Assembly: GCF_001428525.1 (NCBI RefSeq)
Contig: NZ_LMHW01000013.1
Coordinates: forward strand, 529,132-593,131
Reading direction: 5' to 3'
Origin: Flavobacterium sp. Root186
GTDB taxonomy: Bacteria > Bacteroidota > Bacteroidia > Flavobacteriales > Flavobacteriaceae
DNA length: 64,000 nt
A program made the translations under genes and the position numbers. Below the pieces are notes generated by a model, which saw only the letters and a program-made list of their open reading frames with translations, was not told the DNA's origin and did not search any database. Positions 16,487 through 24,763 of the stretch are shown in pieces. The number at the start of each line of letters is the position of its first letter. Position 1 is the first letter of the stretch.

Positions 16487-17341
16487 ATGGCTTCCAAACT
16501 TTCACCCATTATAAACACTGAAGAATTATTAAACCTTAATTCCTCAGAAATCATTTTAATCGACGCCAGAGCAGGAATGAATGCCGAGGAAAATTTCAAA
16601 ACTGAACATTTAAGAGGTGCTCGTTATGTTGATTTAAACAAAGATCTAGCAACGGTAGAAAATGATCCTGCAAATGGCGGAAGACATCCTTTGCCTTCTT
16701 TTTCAAAATTTTCTGAAGTGCTCTCGAAACTCGGAATTACTCCTTCTTATCATGTTGTAATTTATGATGATAAAAATGGCTCAAATGCCGCCGCAAGATT
16801 TTGGTGGATGCTAAAAGCCGCAAAACATGAAAAAGTTCAGGTTTTAAATGGAGGTTTGCAAGAAGCTGTAAAAGCCGGTTTTCCTCTAAGTTCAGAAATA
16901 GAAAATTTTGAAACAACTGAAAACTATCCAATTTCAGAATGGAATTTAAAAACCGCAGCTATTGAAGAAGTTGAAAAAGCCCGAAATAACAGCGAAAATA
17001 TTGTAATTGACGTAAGAGACAAAAATCGTTTTGACGGACTTACAGAACCTTTAGATTTAATTGCCGGACATATTCCGGGTGCTGTAAATGTTCCGTTTAG
17101 TGAAAATCTGGACGATAATGGTCTTTTCAAATCTCCTGAAGTTTTATCCAAAAAATATGCTGAAGTTTTAAATAATAAAACTTCAGCAAATGTAATCGTA
17201 CATTGCGGTTCCGGCGTTACGGCTTGTCATACTTTATTGGCTTTGGATTATGCAGGAATAGAAATTCCAAAACTTTATGTAGGCTCCTGGAGCGAATGGT
17301 CAAGAAATGACCGAGAAATGGCAGCTAAAAAATCAGAATAA
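16487..17341 (+). CDS. Sulfurtransferase with two rhodanese domains
   Basis: The 284-residue protein consists of two rhodanese domains: an inactive N-terminal one (LIDARAGMNAEENFKTEHLRGARYVDL, VVIYDDKNGSNAAARFWWML) and a catalytic C-terminal one with VIDVRDKNRFDGLTEPLD, AGHIPGAVNVPF and the active-site loop VHCGSGVTACHTLL, whose Cys accepts the sulfane sulfur. The CGSGVTA loop is of the 3-mercaptopyruvate sulfurtransferase type (CGSGVTAC), so the donor may be mercaptopyruvate as well as thiosulfate. No signal peptide is present, so it is cytosolic. The role is probably sulfur transfer or cyanide/persulfide handling. Confidence 0.92.
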   Translation: MASKLSPIINTEELLNLNSSEIILIDARAGMNAEENFKTEHLRGARYVDLNKDLATVENDPANGGRHPLPSFSKFSEVLSKLGITPSYHVVIYDDKNGSNAAARFWWMLKAAKHEKVQVLNGGLQEAVKAGFPLSSEIENFETTENYPISEWNLKTAAIEEVEKARNNSENIVIDVRDKNRFDGLTEPLDLIAGHIPGAVNVPFSENLDDNGLFKSPEVLSKKYAEVLNNKTSANVIVHCGSGVTACHTLLALDYAGIEIPKLYVGSWSEWSRNDREMAAKKSE

Positions 17342-17449
17342 ACTTTTTTTTTGCCACTCCCAATAGCTATCGGGATCACAGATTAAAGAGATTAATCCTT
17401 CAATCTTTAGCAAAAAAATATATAGCTATTAATACACAATATAAAAATA

Positions 17450-18673
17450 ATGCAGCATTGGGATATACTTTTATCGAATCAGGTAAATAAAAAAGCATTT
17501 ATAGACAGTTTACTTAACGGAGAAGCAAAAGGAGAATTAGCCGTTTTTAATACTCAAAAAGGAATTTTATTCTCAGACATTGCAATCGAAAAATTTATAG
17601 AAAAAGAATACCAATACGACAGCGTAGAAGCATCTCCTGAATCACACAGGCAATTACGAACGTTTTCATCTGGCGAACGTAAAAAAGAATTTTTAAAATA
17701 CTGTATTAATCAAAAACCGGATTTTATCATTTTCGATAATCCGTTTGATCATTTAGATCAGGCTTCAAGAGTAATTTTAGCCGATTCATTAAAAGATTTA
17801 ACGAATGAAATTGCTATAATCCAGCTGCTAAATCGTGTTGTTGATGTTCTTGAATTTGTTCCCAACAAGGCACAGATAAACGATAATACATTTGAATTAC
17901 ATCCAATTTCAAAAACCGAGAGTCATTTTAAAACCTTAAATACAGCTACAATTCCAAAAGCAATTGAGCCGCATTCCTTCCACGAAATTGTATTAATAAA
18001 ACTGGAAAATGTTTCGGTTAGTTATGACGAAAGAAAAATTCTCGACAACATTTCGTGGACAATTAAACAAGGTGAATTCTGGCAGTTAATTGGACCAAAC
18101 GGCTCGGGAAAAAGCACCATTTTATCTTTAATTACAGGCGATAATCCGAAAGGATTTGGTCAGGATTTATTTTTATTCGGAAGAAAAAAAGGAAGTGGAG
18201 AAAGTGTTTGGGATATCAAAAAACAAATCGGAATTTTTGCAACTTCAATGACCGATTTATTTCAAAAAGGACATACTTTAGAAGAAATGATTCTTTCCGG
18301 ATTTTTCGATTCTATCGGACTTTATATTGAACCGACAACGCATCAAAAGCAAATCGTATCGCAATGGCTCGAAGTAATCGAAATGACGCATTTAAGAAAA
18401 AAACGTTTCATTGATCTTTCCATCGGTCAGCAAAGAGTGGCGTTAATTGTCCGTGCTGTTTTAAAACATCCTCCCTTATTAATTTTAGATGAACCGGTAG
18501 AAGGTCTGGACGACGAAAATGTAGATTTAGTAATTCAGCTAATCAACACAATTAAACAGGAAACAAATGTTACGATTTTGTATGTTTCACACCGCATAGA
18601 ATCCGGCCTCGCTCCTACTTCTATTTTCGAACTTCTGCCAAATCCAACAGGATCACTCGGTAAAATAAAATAG
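17450..18673 (+). CDS. ModF-like double ABC ATPase with a degenerate first half
   Basis: The 407-residue protein contains two ABC domains and no membrane segment. The C-terminal domain is complete: P-loop GPNGSGKS at about 215-222, signature LSIGQQRVALIVRAVL, Walker B LLILDEPVEGLDD and the H-loop YVSHRIESG. The N-terminal domain keeps SSGERKKEFLKY (signature, about 74-81) and FIIFDNPFDHLDQ, but has no P-loop and has Asn instead of the catalytic Glu after Walker B. The protein begins only about 70 residues before its first signature. ModF-like proteins are linked to molybdate uptake, but no mod genes are nearby. An asymmetric ATPase or a regulator is likely. Confidence 0.85.
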   Translation: MQHWDILLSNQVNKKAFIDSLLNGEAKGELAVFNTQKGILFSDIAIEKFIEKEYQYDSVEASPESHRQLRTFSSGERKKEFLKYCINQKPDFIIFDNPFDHLDQASRVILADSLKDLTNEIAIIQLLNRVVDVLEFVPNKAQINDNTFELHPISKTESHFKTLNTATIPKAIEPHSFHEIVLIKLENVSVSYDERKILDNISWTIKQGEFWQLIGPNGSGKSTILSLITGDNPKGFGQDLFLFGRKKGSGESVWDIKKQIGIFATSMTDLFQKGHTLEEMILSGFFDSIGLYIEPTTHQKQIVSQWLEVIEMTHLRKKRFIDLSIGQQRVALIVRAVLKHPPLLILDEPVEGLDDENVDLVIQLINTIKQETNVTILYVSHRIESGLAPTSIFELLPNPTGSLGKIK

Positions 18674-18697
18674 CATTCAGAATTAAATTAAAACACG

Positions 18698-18745
18698 AAT
18701 TCCACTAATTTACACGAAAATTAATGTGTGTAAATTAGTGGAATT
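18698..18745. terminator. Bidirectional terminator-like inverted repeat
   Basis: A perfect 18-bp inverted repeat (AATTCCACTAATTTACAC at 18698-18715, its complement at 18728-18745, loop 12 bp) lies between the converging ABC-ATPase and rluD genes. T-tracts are short, so it may be a repeat co-opted as a terminator. Confidence 0.6.
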
Positions 18746-18793
18746 GGTGTTCTATAAAAAATTATCTAATTTTCTAATTGACAAATTATCTAA

Positions 18794-19837
18794 TTAATTC
18801 TCGTCATCTTCCGTATTATGTGATTTCACATAAGTACGCCATTTTTCAATACAATCCTGAAAATCCTGCGGTAACTCTGTATCAAAACGCATCATTTCTC
18901 CCGTATTAGGATGAACGAATCCAAGCGTTTTAGCATGCAGCGCCTGACGTGGCAAAGCTTTAAAACAATTCTCTATAAACTGTTTGTATTTTGTAAACGT
19001 AGTTCCTTTCAAAATCAAGTGCCCGCCGTAACGTTCGTCATTAAACAACGGATGCCCGATATGCTTCATGTGCGCACGAATTTGGTGTGTTCTTCCGGTT
19101 TCCAATTTGCAGGAAATCAAAGTTACGTAACCAAAACGCTCTAAAACTTTATAATGTGTTATTGCCGGTTTACCAATTTCAGGATCAGCAAAAACAGCCA
19201 TTTGCATGCGGTCTTTTAAATGTCTGGCAAGGTTTCCTTCAATCGTTCCTTCTTCATTTACAACATTTCCCCAAACAAGGGCAATATATTCACGTTCAGT
19301 TGTTTTAGCTTCAAATTGTTTTGCCAAATGTGTCATTGCCGCTTCTGTTTTGGCAACAACTAAAAGTCCGGAAGTATCTTTATCAATTCTGTGAACCAAA
19401 CCAGGGCGCTCGCTGCTGTTCATTGGCAGATTATCAAAATGATGTGCCAAAGCATTTACCAAAGTTCCCGTATAATTTCCGTGACCCGGATGCACAACCA
19501 TTCCCGGCTCTTTATTGATTAATAAAAAGGCATCATCTTCATACACAATATTAATCGGAAGGTCTTCCGGCAAAATATGGTTTTCAAATGGCGGATGCGA
19601 TAACATAACTGTAATCACATCAAGAGGTTTTACTTTATAGTTTGATTTTACCGGAATATCATTTACAAAAATATTTCCGTCAGTTGCTGCGTTTTGAATT
19701 TTGTTACGCGTAGCATTCTGAATCAAATTCAGTAAATATTTGTCAATACGTAAAAACGCCTGACCTTTTGGGACTTCAAATCTGTAATGCTCGAATAATT
19801 CGTCTTCCAGATCTAAATTTTCAATATTATTGTTCAT
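18794..19837 (-). CDS. rluD: RluD-type 23S rRNA pseudouridine synthase
   Basis: The 347-residue protein (start chosen at the ATG 19837, MNNNIENLDLEDELFEHYRF) has an S4 RNA-binding domain (FLRIDKYLLNLIQNATRNKIQ, residues about 25-85), then the RluA-family catalytic domain with GLVHRIDKDTSGLLVVAKT. Its catalytic Asp is at about residue 152, followed by TGRTHQIRAHMKHIGHPLFND. RluD makes pseudouridines in helix 69 of 23S rRNA; RluC/RluB specificity cannot be excluded. The start overlaps the end of the upstream PASTA gene by 11 bp, indicating an operon. A longer form from ATG 19888 would extend into that gene and has a non-family N-terminus. Confidence 0.92.
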   Translation of the reverse strand: MNNNIENLDLEDELFEHYRFEVPKGQAFLRIDKYLLNLIQNATRNKIQNAATDGNIFVNDIPVKSNYKVKPLDVITVMLSHPPFENHILPEDLPINIVYEDDAFLLINKEPGMVVHPGHGNYTGTLVNALAHHFDNLPMNSSERPGLVHRIDKDTSGLLVVAKTEAAMTHLAKQFEAKTTEREYIALVWGNVVNEEGTIEGNLARHLKDRMQMAVFADPEIGKPAITHYKVLERFGYVTLISCKLETGRTHQIRAHMKHIGHPLFNDERYGGHLILKGTTFTKYKQFIENCFKALPRQALHAKTLGFVHPNTGEMMRFDTELPQDFQDCIEKWRTYVKSHNTEDDEN

Positions 19838-20447
19838 CTTTTGGGGTTTCTGCCGGTACAGCTGTACTATCTGCTGCCTGACTGTCATCTACATAACTCG
19901 CTTTTCCGTCACCTAAAACCAAATCAATTTTAGACGCTTTCAAAACACGGTCTCCTACTTTTAAATTTCTGCCTTTTAAACGCATTTCCAAAACCATATC
20001 TTTTCCAAGATTCGGAATATAAGTAATCGTTCCCGGCTCAAGTCCTAAAGCCTTTAAAGTTGGAACCGCTTCACGATACGTTTTTTCAATTAAATCAGGA
20101 ATTTTCACAGACGAAAATCCCGAAGAATTAATTTTGATATATATTTTTCTTCCTACTTTCACTTTAGTTCCCGGCAGCGGATCCTGCTCTACAACACTAT
20201 ATTTCGGAAATTCACTTCGGTAATCAACACTATCCAAAAGTACATAATCTAAGTCCAGTTCATCCAGTTTTTCTTCAACTTGTTCTTCAGTCAGTCTTGC
20301 TAAATTAGGAACAGCAATTTCGTGTCCGTGATCAGTTGTAAAAGTCAACCAATGCATAAACAAATAAACCAAAACCGCAACAATAGCAGCCGCACTTAAT
20401 ACTTGCAAAAAAAACACTCGGCTAGTTAAATACTTACGTAAACTCAT
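19827..20447 (-). CDS. Membrane-anchored PASTA-domain protein
   Basis: The ATG at 20447 gives 206 residues: MSLRKYLTSRVFFLQVLSAA, one membrane helix (AAIVAVLVYLFMHWL, about 15-35), then at least two PASTA repeats (VPNLARLTEEQVEEKLDEL..., SSVKIPDLIEKTYREAVPTLKALGLEPG...) and a low-complexity tail (ADSTAVPAETPKDEQ). PASTA domains bind peptidoglycan or muropeptides, normally at the end of Ser/Thr kinases or PBPs; here they are alone on a membrane anchor. It lies beside ddl (divergent) and rluD, as in other Flavobacteria, which suggests a cell-wall role. A longer start at 20486 adds FIFATTKNKF and is less likely. Confidence 0.88.
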   Translation of the reverse strand: MSLRKYLTSRVFFLQVLSAAAIVAVLVYLFMHWLTFTTDHGHEIAVPNLARLTEEQVEEKLDELDLDYVLLDSVDYRSEFPKYSVVEQDPLPGTKVKVGRKIYIKINSSGFSSVKIPDLIEKTYREAVPTLKALGLEPGTITYIPNLGKDMVLEMRLKGRNLKVGDRVLKASKIDLVLGDGKASYVDDSQAADSTAVPAETPKDEQ

Positions 20448-20694
20448 AAATTTATTTTTAGTTGTCGCAAAGATAAAGTATTTCATTTCAAAAAAAATGA
20501 TAATTTTGTTTAAAACAAGAAAGTCCTAAATTGGGTACACAAGCCTAGTGAATACTGGATGTAAATGGCACACAGATTTTACAGATTCAAACAGATTTCA
20601 AAAAAAAATTCGTGACAATTTGTGCAATTCGTGGCAAAAACCTGAAACAAAGAATACCTTAAACCTGAAAAAAAATATAAAACAAATCATATAA

Positions 20695-21666
20695 ATGAAA
20701 AACATTGCCATCATCATGGGCGGATATTCAAGCGAATATAAAATTTCGCTAATCAGCGGAAACGTTGTGTTCCAATATCTTGACAAAACAAAATACAACG
20801 GATTTCGAATTCATATTTTTAAAGAAAAATGGGTTTATGTAGACGCAAACGACGCCGAATTCCCAATTGACAGAAACGATTTTTCTGTAACGGTAAATGG
20901 CGAAAAAATCACTTTCGACTGCGTTTTCAATGCCATTCACGGAACTCCGGGCGAAGACGGACTAATGCAGGCTTATTTTGAATTATTAGGCATTCCGCAA
21001 TCTTCTTGTGATTATTACCAATCAGCATTGACTTTCAATAAAAGAGATTTATTATCTGTTTTAAAACCATACGGAATCAAAACCGCTATTTCTTATTACT
21101 TAAACAAAGGTGACGAAATCAATACGCAGGAAATCGTTAAAAAAGTAGGTTTGCCATGTTTCGTAAAACCAAACAAAGCGGGTTCAAGTTTTGGAATTTC
21201 AAAAGTAAAAACCGAAGCTGAACTTCCAATCGCGATTGAAGTGGCTTATAAAGAAGACAATGAAATTATTATTGAAAGTTTCCTTGACGGAACTGAAGTT
21301 TCTGTCGGCGTGATTAATTACAAAGGAGAAGTTATCGTTTTACCAATTACCGAAATTGTATCTGACAATGATTTCTTTGATTATGAAGCCAAATACGAAG
21401 GAAAATCACAAGAAATCACCCCAGCCAGAATCTCTGACGAACTGACAAAAAAAGTAGGCGAAACAGCAAAACGTGCTTACGAAGTCTTAAAAATGAAAGG
21501 ATTCTCCAGAAGTGAATTCATCATTGTAGACAACGAGCCATATATGCTTGAAATGAACACCATTCCAGGTTTAACAACCGAAAGTTTGATTCCACAGCAA
21601 GCAAAAGCAGCCGGAATTTCTCTGGAAGAATTATTTACAAATGCGATTGAATTAGCTTTGGCATAG
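20695..21666 (+). CDS. ddl: D-alanine--D-alanine ligase
   Basis: The 323-residue ATP-grasp enzyme starts MKNIAIIMGGYSSEYKISLISG, the DdlB-type N-terminus. ATP-grasp features follow: VGLPCFVKPNKAGSSFGISKV, DNEIIIESFLDGTEVSVGVI, SRSEFIIVDNEPYMLEMNTIPGLTTESLIPQQAKAAG. It makes D-Ala-D-Ala for peptidoglycan precursors. The length is normal and the ATG is good. The upstream region carries the AAACCTGAAA-type intergenic repeat. It is divergent from the PASTA/rluD pair, with which its wall-related role fits. Confidence 0.97.
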   Translation: MKNIAIIMGGYSSEYKISLISGNVVFQYLDKTKYNGFRIHIFKEKWVYVDANDAEFPIDRNDFSVTVNGEKITFDCVFNAIHGTPGEDGLMQAYFELLGIPQSSCDYYQSALTFNKRDLLSVLKPYGIKTAISYYLNKGDEINTQEIVKKVGLPCFVKPNKAGSSFGISKVKTEAELPIAIEVAYKEDNEIIIESFLDGTEVSVGVINYKGEVIVLPITEIVSDNDFFDYEAKYEGKSQEITPARISDELTKKVGETAKRAYEVLKMKGFSRSEFIIVDNEPYMLEMNTIPGLTTESLIPQQAKAAGISLEELFTNAIELALA

Positions 21667-21679
21667 TTCCTAAGATACT

Positions 21680-21711
21680 AAGGTTCTGAGATTCTAAGAT
21701 TTCAGAACCTT
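21680..21711 (+). terminator. ddl terminator
   Basis: A perfect 10-bp stem AAGGTTCTGA / TCAGAACCTT with a 12-nt loop is followed by TATTTTTTTAT. It lies 14 bp past the ddl stop. Confidence 0.8.
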
Positions 21712-21766
21712 ATTTTTTTATAATAAAATCAAAAAAATAACAAAATTTAAACACACTAAAAGGAAT

Positions 21767-22390
21767 ATGCTATTTCTGATTGGAACGAAAGATTCAAATG
21801 TAAAAAATGGAATCCTGTTAAATGAAAAATGTCCAAAATGTGAAACGGTAGATTCATTGCATTTTAGCATTTACAAAAGGTACACTCATGTGACTTTAAT
21901 TCCTTTATTTCCTGTTGGAAAATCTGTTTTTATAAACTGTATACATTGTGGTGAAAATTTTGATTATGAAGATTTACCAGAAAGTGCTCAGTTTAAATTA
22001 AAAAATGAGAAAGTAAAGAATTCACTTTGGATGTTTACTGGATCTATTATTTTAGTATTCTTCCTTATTTTTACAATTAATAATTATTTTAATGATAATG
22101 AAACAGACAGATTAATAAAAAATCCAATTGAAGGAGACATATACAATTTAAAATTTTCAAACGGTTATTATTCAAATATGCGAATTGACAAAGTGAACAA
22201 TGATAGTATATATACAACTCATAATAACTTTGATGCCTACATGCCATACGAAATTGATGATTTAGATAAATCTCAAAACTATACGAACAAAAAAGTAAAT
22301 TATTCGAGAAAAGATATTCTAAAGCTTTATGATGAAGGAGATATTATCAAAGTTCGTCGAAAATTAAATAACTTAAATTTAAGCAACTAA
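21767..22390 (+). CDS. Zinc-ribbon membrane protein of unknown function
   Basis: The 207-residue protein has an N-terminal zinc ribbon (CPKCETVDSLHFSIYKRYTH... CIHCGENFDYE, four Cys in two CxxC knuckles, residues about 23-65), then one membrane helix (SLWMFTGSIILVFFLIFTI, about 87-107) and a C-terminal domain of about 95 residues of strand-like polar sequence (EGDIYNLKFSNGYYSNMRIDKV). A zinc ribbon followed by a helix and an outer domain is common in Bacteroidota orphan proteins. It sits between ddl and a DUF421 gene; no function is recognised. Confidence 0.72.
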   Translation: MLFLIGTKDSNVKNGILLNEKCPKCETVDSLHFSIYKRYTHVTLIPLFPVGKSVFINCIHCGENFDYEDLPESAQFKLKNEKVKNSLWMFTGSIILVFFLIFTINNYFNDNETDRLIKNPIEGDIYNLKFSNGYYSNMRIDKVNNDSIYTTHNNFDAYMPYEIDDLDKSQNYTNKKVNYSRKDILKLYDEGDIIKVRRKLNNLNLSN

Positions 22391-22459
22391 AAACAAAAAC
22401 TTTACCTTCTAATTATTATTTAATTAAGCTCATAAAACAGAACCTTAGCACCTAAAAAA

Positions 22460-23152
22460 ATGAAAGAAATCTTCGAATGGAATAGACTATTTTTTAATGA
22501 ACTGCCACAAGTTTTCCTTTTGGAAGTAATATTTCGTTCAACAGTAATGTTTACTATTTTACTGCTAACGTTAAAACTGGCAGGCAAAAGAGGTGTAAAA
22601 CAATTATCGATTTTCGAAACCGTAATCATCATTGCATTAGGTTCTGCTGCCGGCGACCCAATGTTTTATGAAGATGTTGGAATTGCTCCTGCAGCCATTG
22701 TTTTTTTAGTTATTATCATTTTGTATCGTTCTGTAACATGGCTTACCGGAAAAAGCAAAAAATTTGAAGAGTTTATAGAAGGCAAAACCGAATGTTTAAT
22801 TAACGACGGGAAATTTTCTATAACGAGTTTTAAAAAAGAAACTTTGGCACAAGACGAATTTTTCTCAGAACTTCGCGTAAAATCAATCGAACATTTAGGA
22901 CAGGTAAAACATGCCTTTATTGAACCAAGCGGCGAAATAAGTGTATTTTTCTATGAAGAAAAAGATGTAAAATACGGCTTACCTATTTTACCAGCTTTGT
23001 TCAATAAAAAAAGTAAAATAATTTCAACAGACGGAATTTACGCCTGTACTTTCTGCGGTCATACACAAGAAGTTAAAAAAGAAACCACAAACTGCGAAAT
23101 CTGTAAAAAAGACGAATGGGTTTCGGCAATAAAAACACTTAGAATAACATAA
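22460..23152 (+). CDS. DUF421/YetF-like membrane protein with C-terminal zinc ribbon
   Basis: The 230-residue protein has three membrane helices in the first 95 residues (LEVIFRSTVMFTILLLTLKLAG, VIIIALGSAAGDPMFY, APAAIVFLVIIILYRSV) with the YetF signature GKRGVKQLSIFE and GSAAGDP. The cytoplasmic DUF421 domain follows (LINDGKFSITSFKKETLAQDEFFSELRVKS). An extra C-terminal zinc ribbon CTFCGHTQEVKKETTNCEICKKDEW supplies four Cys. DUF421 proteins act in membrane/spore stress in Bacillus but their mechanism is unknown. The added zinc ribbon is not in the canonical family. Confidence 0.82.
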   Translation: MKEIFEWNRLFFNELPQVFLLEVIFRSTVMFTILLLTLKLAGKRGVKQLSIFETVIIIALGSAAGDPMFYEDVGIAPAAIVFLVIIILYRSVTWLTGKSKKFEEFIEGKTECLINDGKFSITSFKKETLAQDEFFSELRVKSIEHLGQVKHAFIEPSGEISVFFYEEKDVKYGLPILPALFNKKSKIISTDGIYACTFCGHTQEVKKETTNCEICKKDEWVSAIKTLRIT

Positions 23153-23268
23153 AATAAATTACAATCCCGAAGTTTCGGGATAAATTCCAAATTCCAAAGC
23201 AAAGCTTCAACACAATTATTAAAAACTTTGAACCTTTGCAACTTTGAACCTCTGAACCTCAAAAAAAA

Positions 23269-23727
23269 ATGAGAAAAGCAATATTTCCGGGCTCTTTTGA
23301 CCCTATTACACTTGGACACGAAGATATCATCAAAAGAGGGATTTCTTTATTTGATGAAATCGTAATTGCCATTGGTGTCAACGCCGAAAAAAAATACATG
23401 TTTTCACTAGAAGAAAGAAAACGCTTTATTGAAGAAACCTTTAAAGATGAACCAAAAATTTCGGTTATTACTTACGAAGGATTAACCATAGATTTAGCCA
23501 AAAAACTAAAAGCAAATTTCATTTTAAGAGGCTTACGCAACCCTGCCGATTTCGAATTTGAAAAAGCTATTGCACACACCAACAGACGTCTTTCTAAAAT
23601 CGAAACAGTATTTTTATTAACTGCAGCAAAAACATCTTATATCAGTTCAAGTATTGTTCGTGATGTATTACGAAATGGCGGTGAATATGAATTATTGGTT
23701 CCGGATGCGGTTAGAATCAAGAAATAA
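23269..23727 (+). CDS. coaD: Phosphopantetheine adenylyltransferase
   Basis: The 152-residue protein has all CoaD marks: FPGSFDPITLGHEDIIKRG with the T/H-x-G-H nucleotidyltransferase motif at residues 14-17, FILRGLRNPADFEFEKAI, and the ISSSIVRDVLRNGG motif near the C-terminus. It transfers AMP to 4'-phosphopantetheine in CoA synthesis. The length matches the usual 155-165. It follows DUF421 by 116 bp that contain a CCCGAAGTTTCGGG hairpin and the tandem 'CTTTGAACCT' repeat. Confidence 0.97.
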   Translation: MRKAIFPGSFDPITLGHEDIIKRGISLFDEIVIAIGVNAEKKYMFSLEERKRFIEETFKDEPKISVITYEGLTIDLAKKLKANFILRGLRNPADFEFEKAIAHTNRRLSKIETVFLLTAAKTSYISSSIVRDVLRNGGEYELLVPDAVRIKK

Positions 23728-23739
23728 AACACATGCAAA

Positions 23740-23826
23740 GTCATTGAGAGAAACGAAGCAAACGCACACTATGTTTTTGCTCAGCTAAAATTAAGCAAGT
23801 GAGATTGCTTCGTTCCTCGCAATGAC
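23740..23826. repeat. Palindromic intergenic repeat, REP/MITE-like
   Basis: Arms GTCATTGAGAGAAACGAAGCAA (23740-23761) and the complement of GTCATTGCGAGGAACGAAGCAA (23805-23826) pair with two mismatches around 43 bp. The GTCATTGCGAGGAACGAAGC word is a known style of bacterial intergenic repeat. It lies between coaD and phnA. Confidence 0.7.
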
Positions 23827-23840
23827 CAAAAACGATAAAC

Positions 23841-23871
23841 TTGCAAGCCAAGCAAATTATAAGTAATTTCG
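23841..23871 (+). promoter_or_regulatory. Probable promoter of the PhnA-type gene
   Basis: TTG at 23841-23843 and TAATTTCG at 23864-23871 (one mismatch to TAnnTTTG) are spaced 20 bp, as in Bacteroidota sigma-A promoters, and leave a leader of about 20 nt before the ATG at 23896. Confidence 0.55.
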
Positions 23872-23895
23872 CATTTTTAAAACAAACAATAAATA

Positions 23896-24474
23896 ATGAG
23901 CATCGAAAGAGAATTAAGCAAACGAAGCGGATCTAAATGTGAACTTTGCGGCGCCGAAGAAAACCTAAAAGTATACCAAGTATTACCAACTCAAAAAGGT
24001 GGGATTGACGAAGCTATATTAGCTTGTAATACCTGTATTGACCAGATTGAAAATCCTGATAATGTCGATTTAAATCACTGGAGATGCCTTAACGACAGTA
24101 TGTGGAATGAAAATATTCCGGTTCAGGTAGTTGCCTGGAGAATGTTAAGCCGTTTACGTTCTGCCGGCTGGCCTCAGGAATTATTAGATATGATGTATTT
24201 AGACGAAGATACACTGGCGTGGGCACAAGCAACTGGCGAAGGCGAAGATGACGAAAATAAACTGGTTCACCGCGATAGTAATGGCGTTGTTTTACAACAC
24301 GGAGATTCTGTTGTTTTAATTAAAGATCTTAAAGTTAAAGGATCAAGTATGGTGGCTAAACAAGGAACTGCCGTAAGAAACATTCGTCTGGATCACGAAA
24401 ACGCTGAATACATCGAAGGAAAAGTTGATGGACAGCAGATTGTTATTATTACACAATACGTGAAAAAGATATAG
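23896..24474 (+). CDS. PhnA-domain zinc-ribbon protein
   Basis: The 192-residue protein begins SIERELSKRSGSKCELCGAEE, the PhnA N-terminal zinc ribbon (CELCG ... CNTC), continues with a helical middle part (WRCLNDSMWNENIPVQVVAW, LRSAGWPQELLDMMYL) and ends in the PhnA C-terminal SH3-like domain (HRDSNGVVLQHGDSVVLIKDLKVKGSSMVAKQGTAVRNI, VDGQQIVIITQYVKKI). PhnA is named after the phosphonate operon, but its true reaction is unclear in most bacteria. No phn genes occur in this window. Confidence 0.88.
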   Translation: MSIERELSKRSGSKCELCGAEENLKVYQVLPTQKGGIDEAILACNTCIDQIENPDNVDLNHWRCLNDSMWNENIPVQVVAWRMLSRLRSAGWPQELLDMMYLDEDTLAWAQATGEGEDDENKLVHRDSNGVVLQHGDSVVLIKDLKVKGSSMVAKQGTAVRNIRLDHENAEYIEGKVDGQQIVIITQYVKKI

Positions 24475-24709
24475 TTTTTTTTAAAGGTGCTGAGGTTCTA
24501 AGATTCTAAGTTTTTTTTATAATACTGAATGTCTAACCGCAAAGCACGAAAAAGTTAACGCAAAGTTCGCAAAGTTTTATTCACAAAGCTTTGCAGACTT
24601 TGCTCTTTTATAAAAGCTTTAAATTAAAAAAAACTTAGCGTGCTTTGCGTTAAAATCAAAGCAACGGTAAGCAACCTGAAACCTGAAACAAAGAAAACCT
24701 AAAACAAAA

Positions 24710-24738
24710 AAAGGCCGTTCAAAAACTGAACGGCCTTT
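24710..24738 (-). terminator. Terminator of the exported protein gene at 24764
   Basis: The stem AAAGGCCGTTC / GAACGGCCTTT has 11 bp with a 7-nt loop. On the minus strand it is followed by seven T. Confidence 0.85.
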
Positions 24739-24763
24739 TCAATATATTGTTTTTGACAACAAA

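Noticed and set aside
18911..19518. Several plus-strand ORFs opposite rluD
   Set aside because: They overlap each other and lie antisense to the conserved pseudouridine synthase.
23164..23182. CCCGAAGTTTCGGG hairpin as a strong terminator
   Set aside because: The stem is short and has no T-tract, so only a repeat or weak structure can be claimed.
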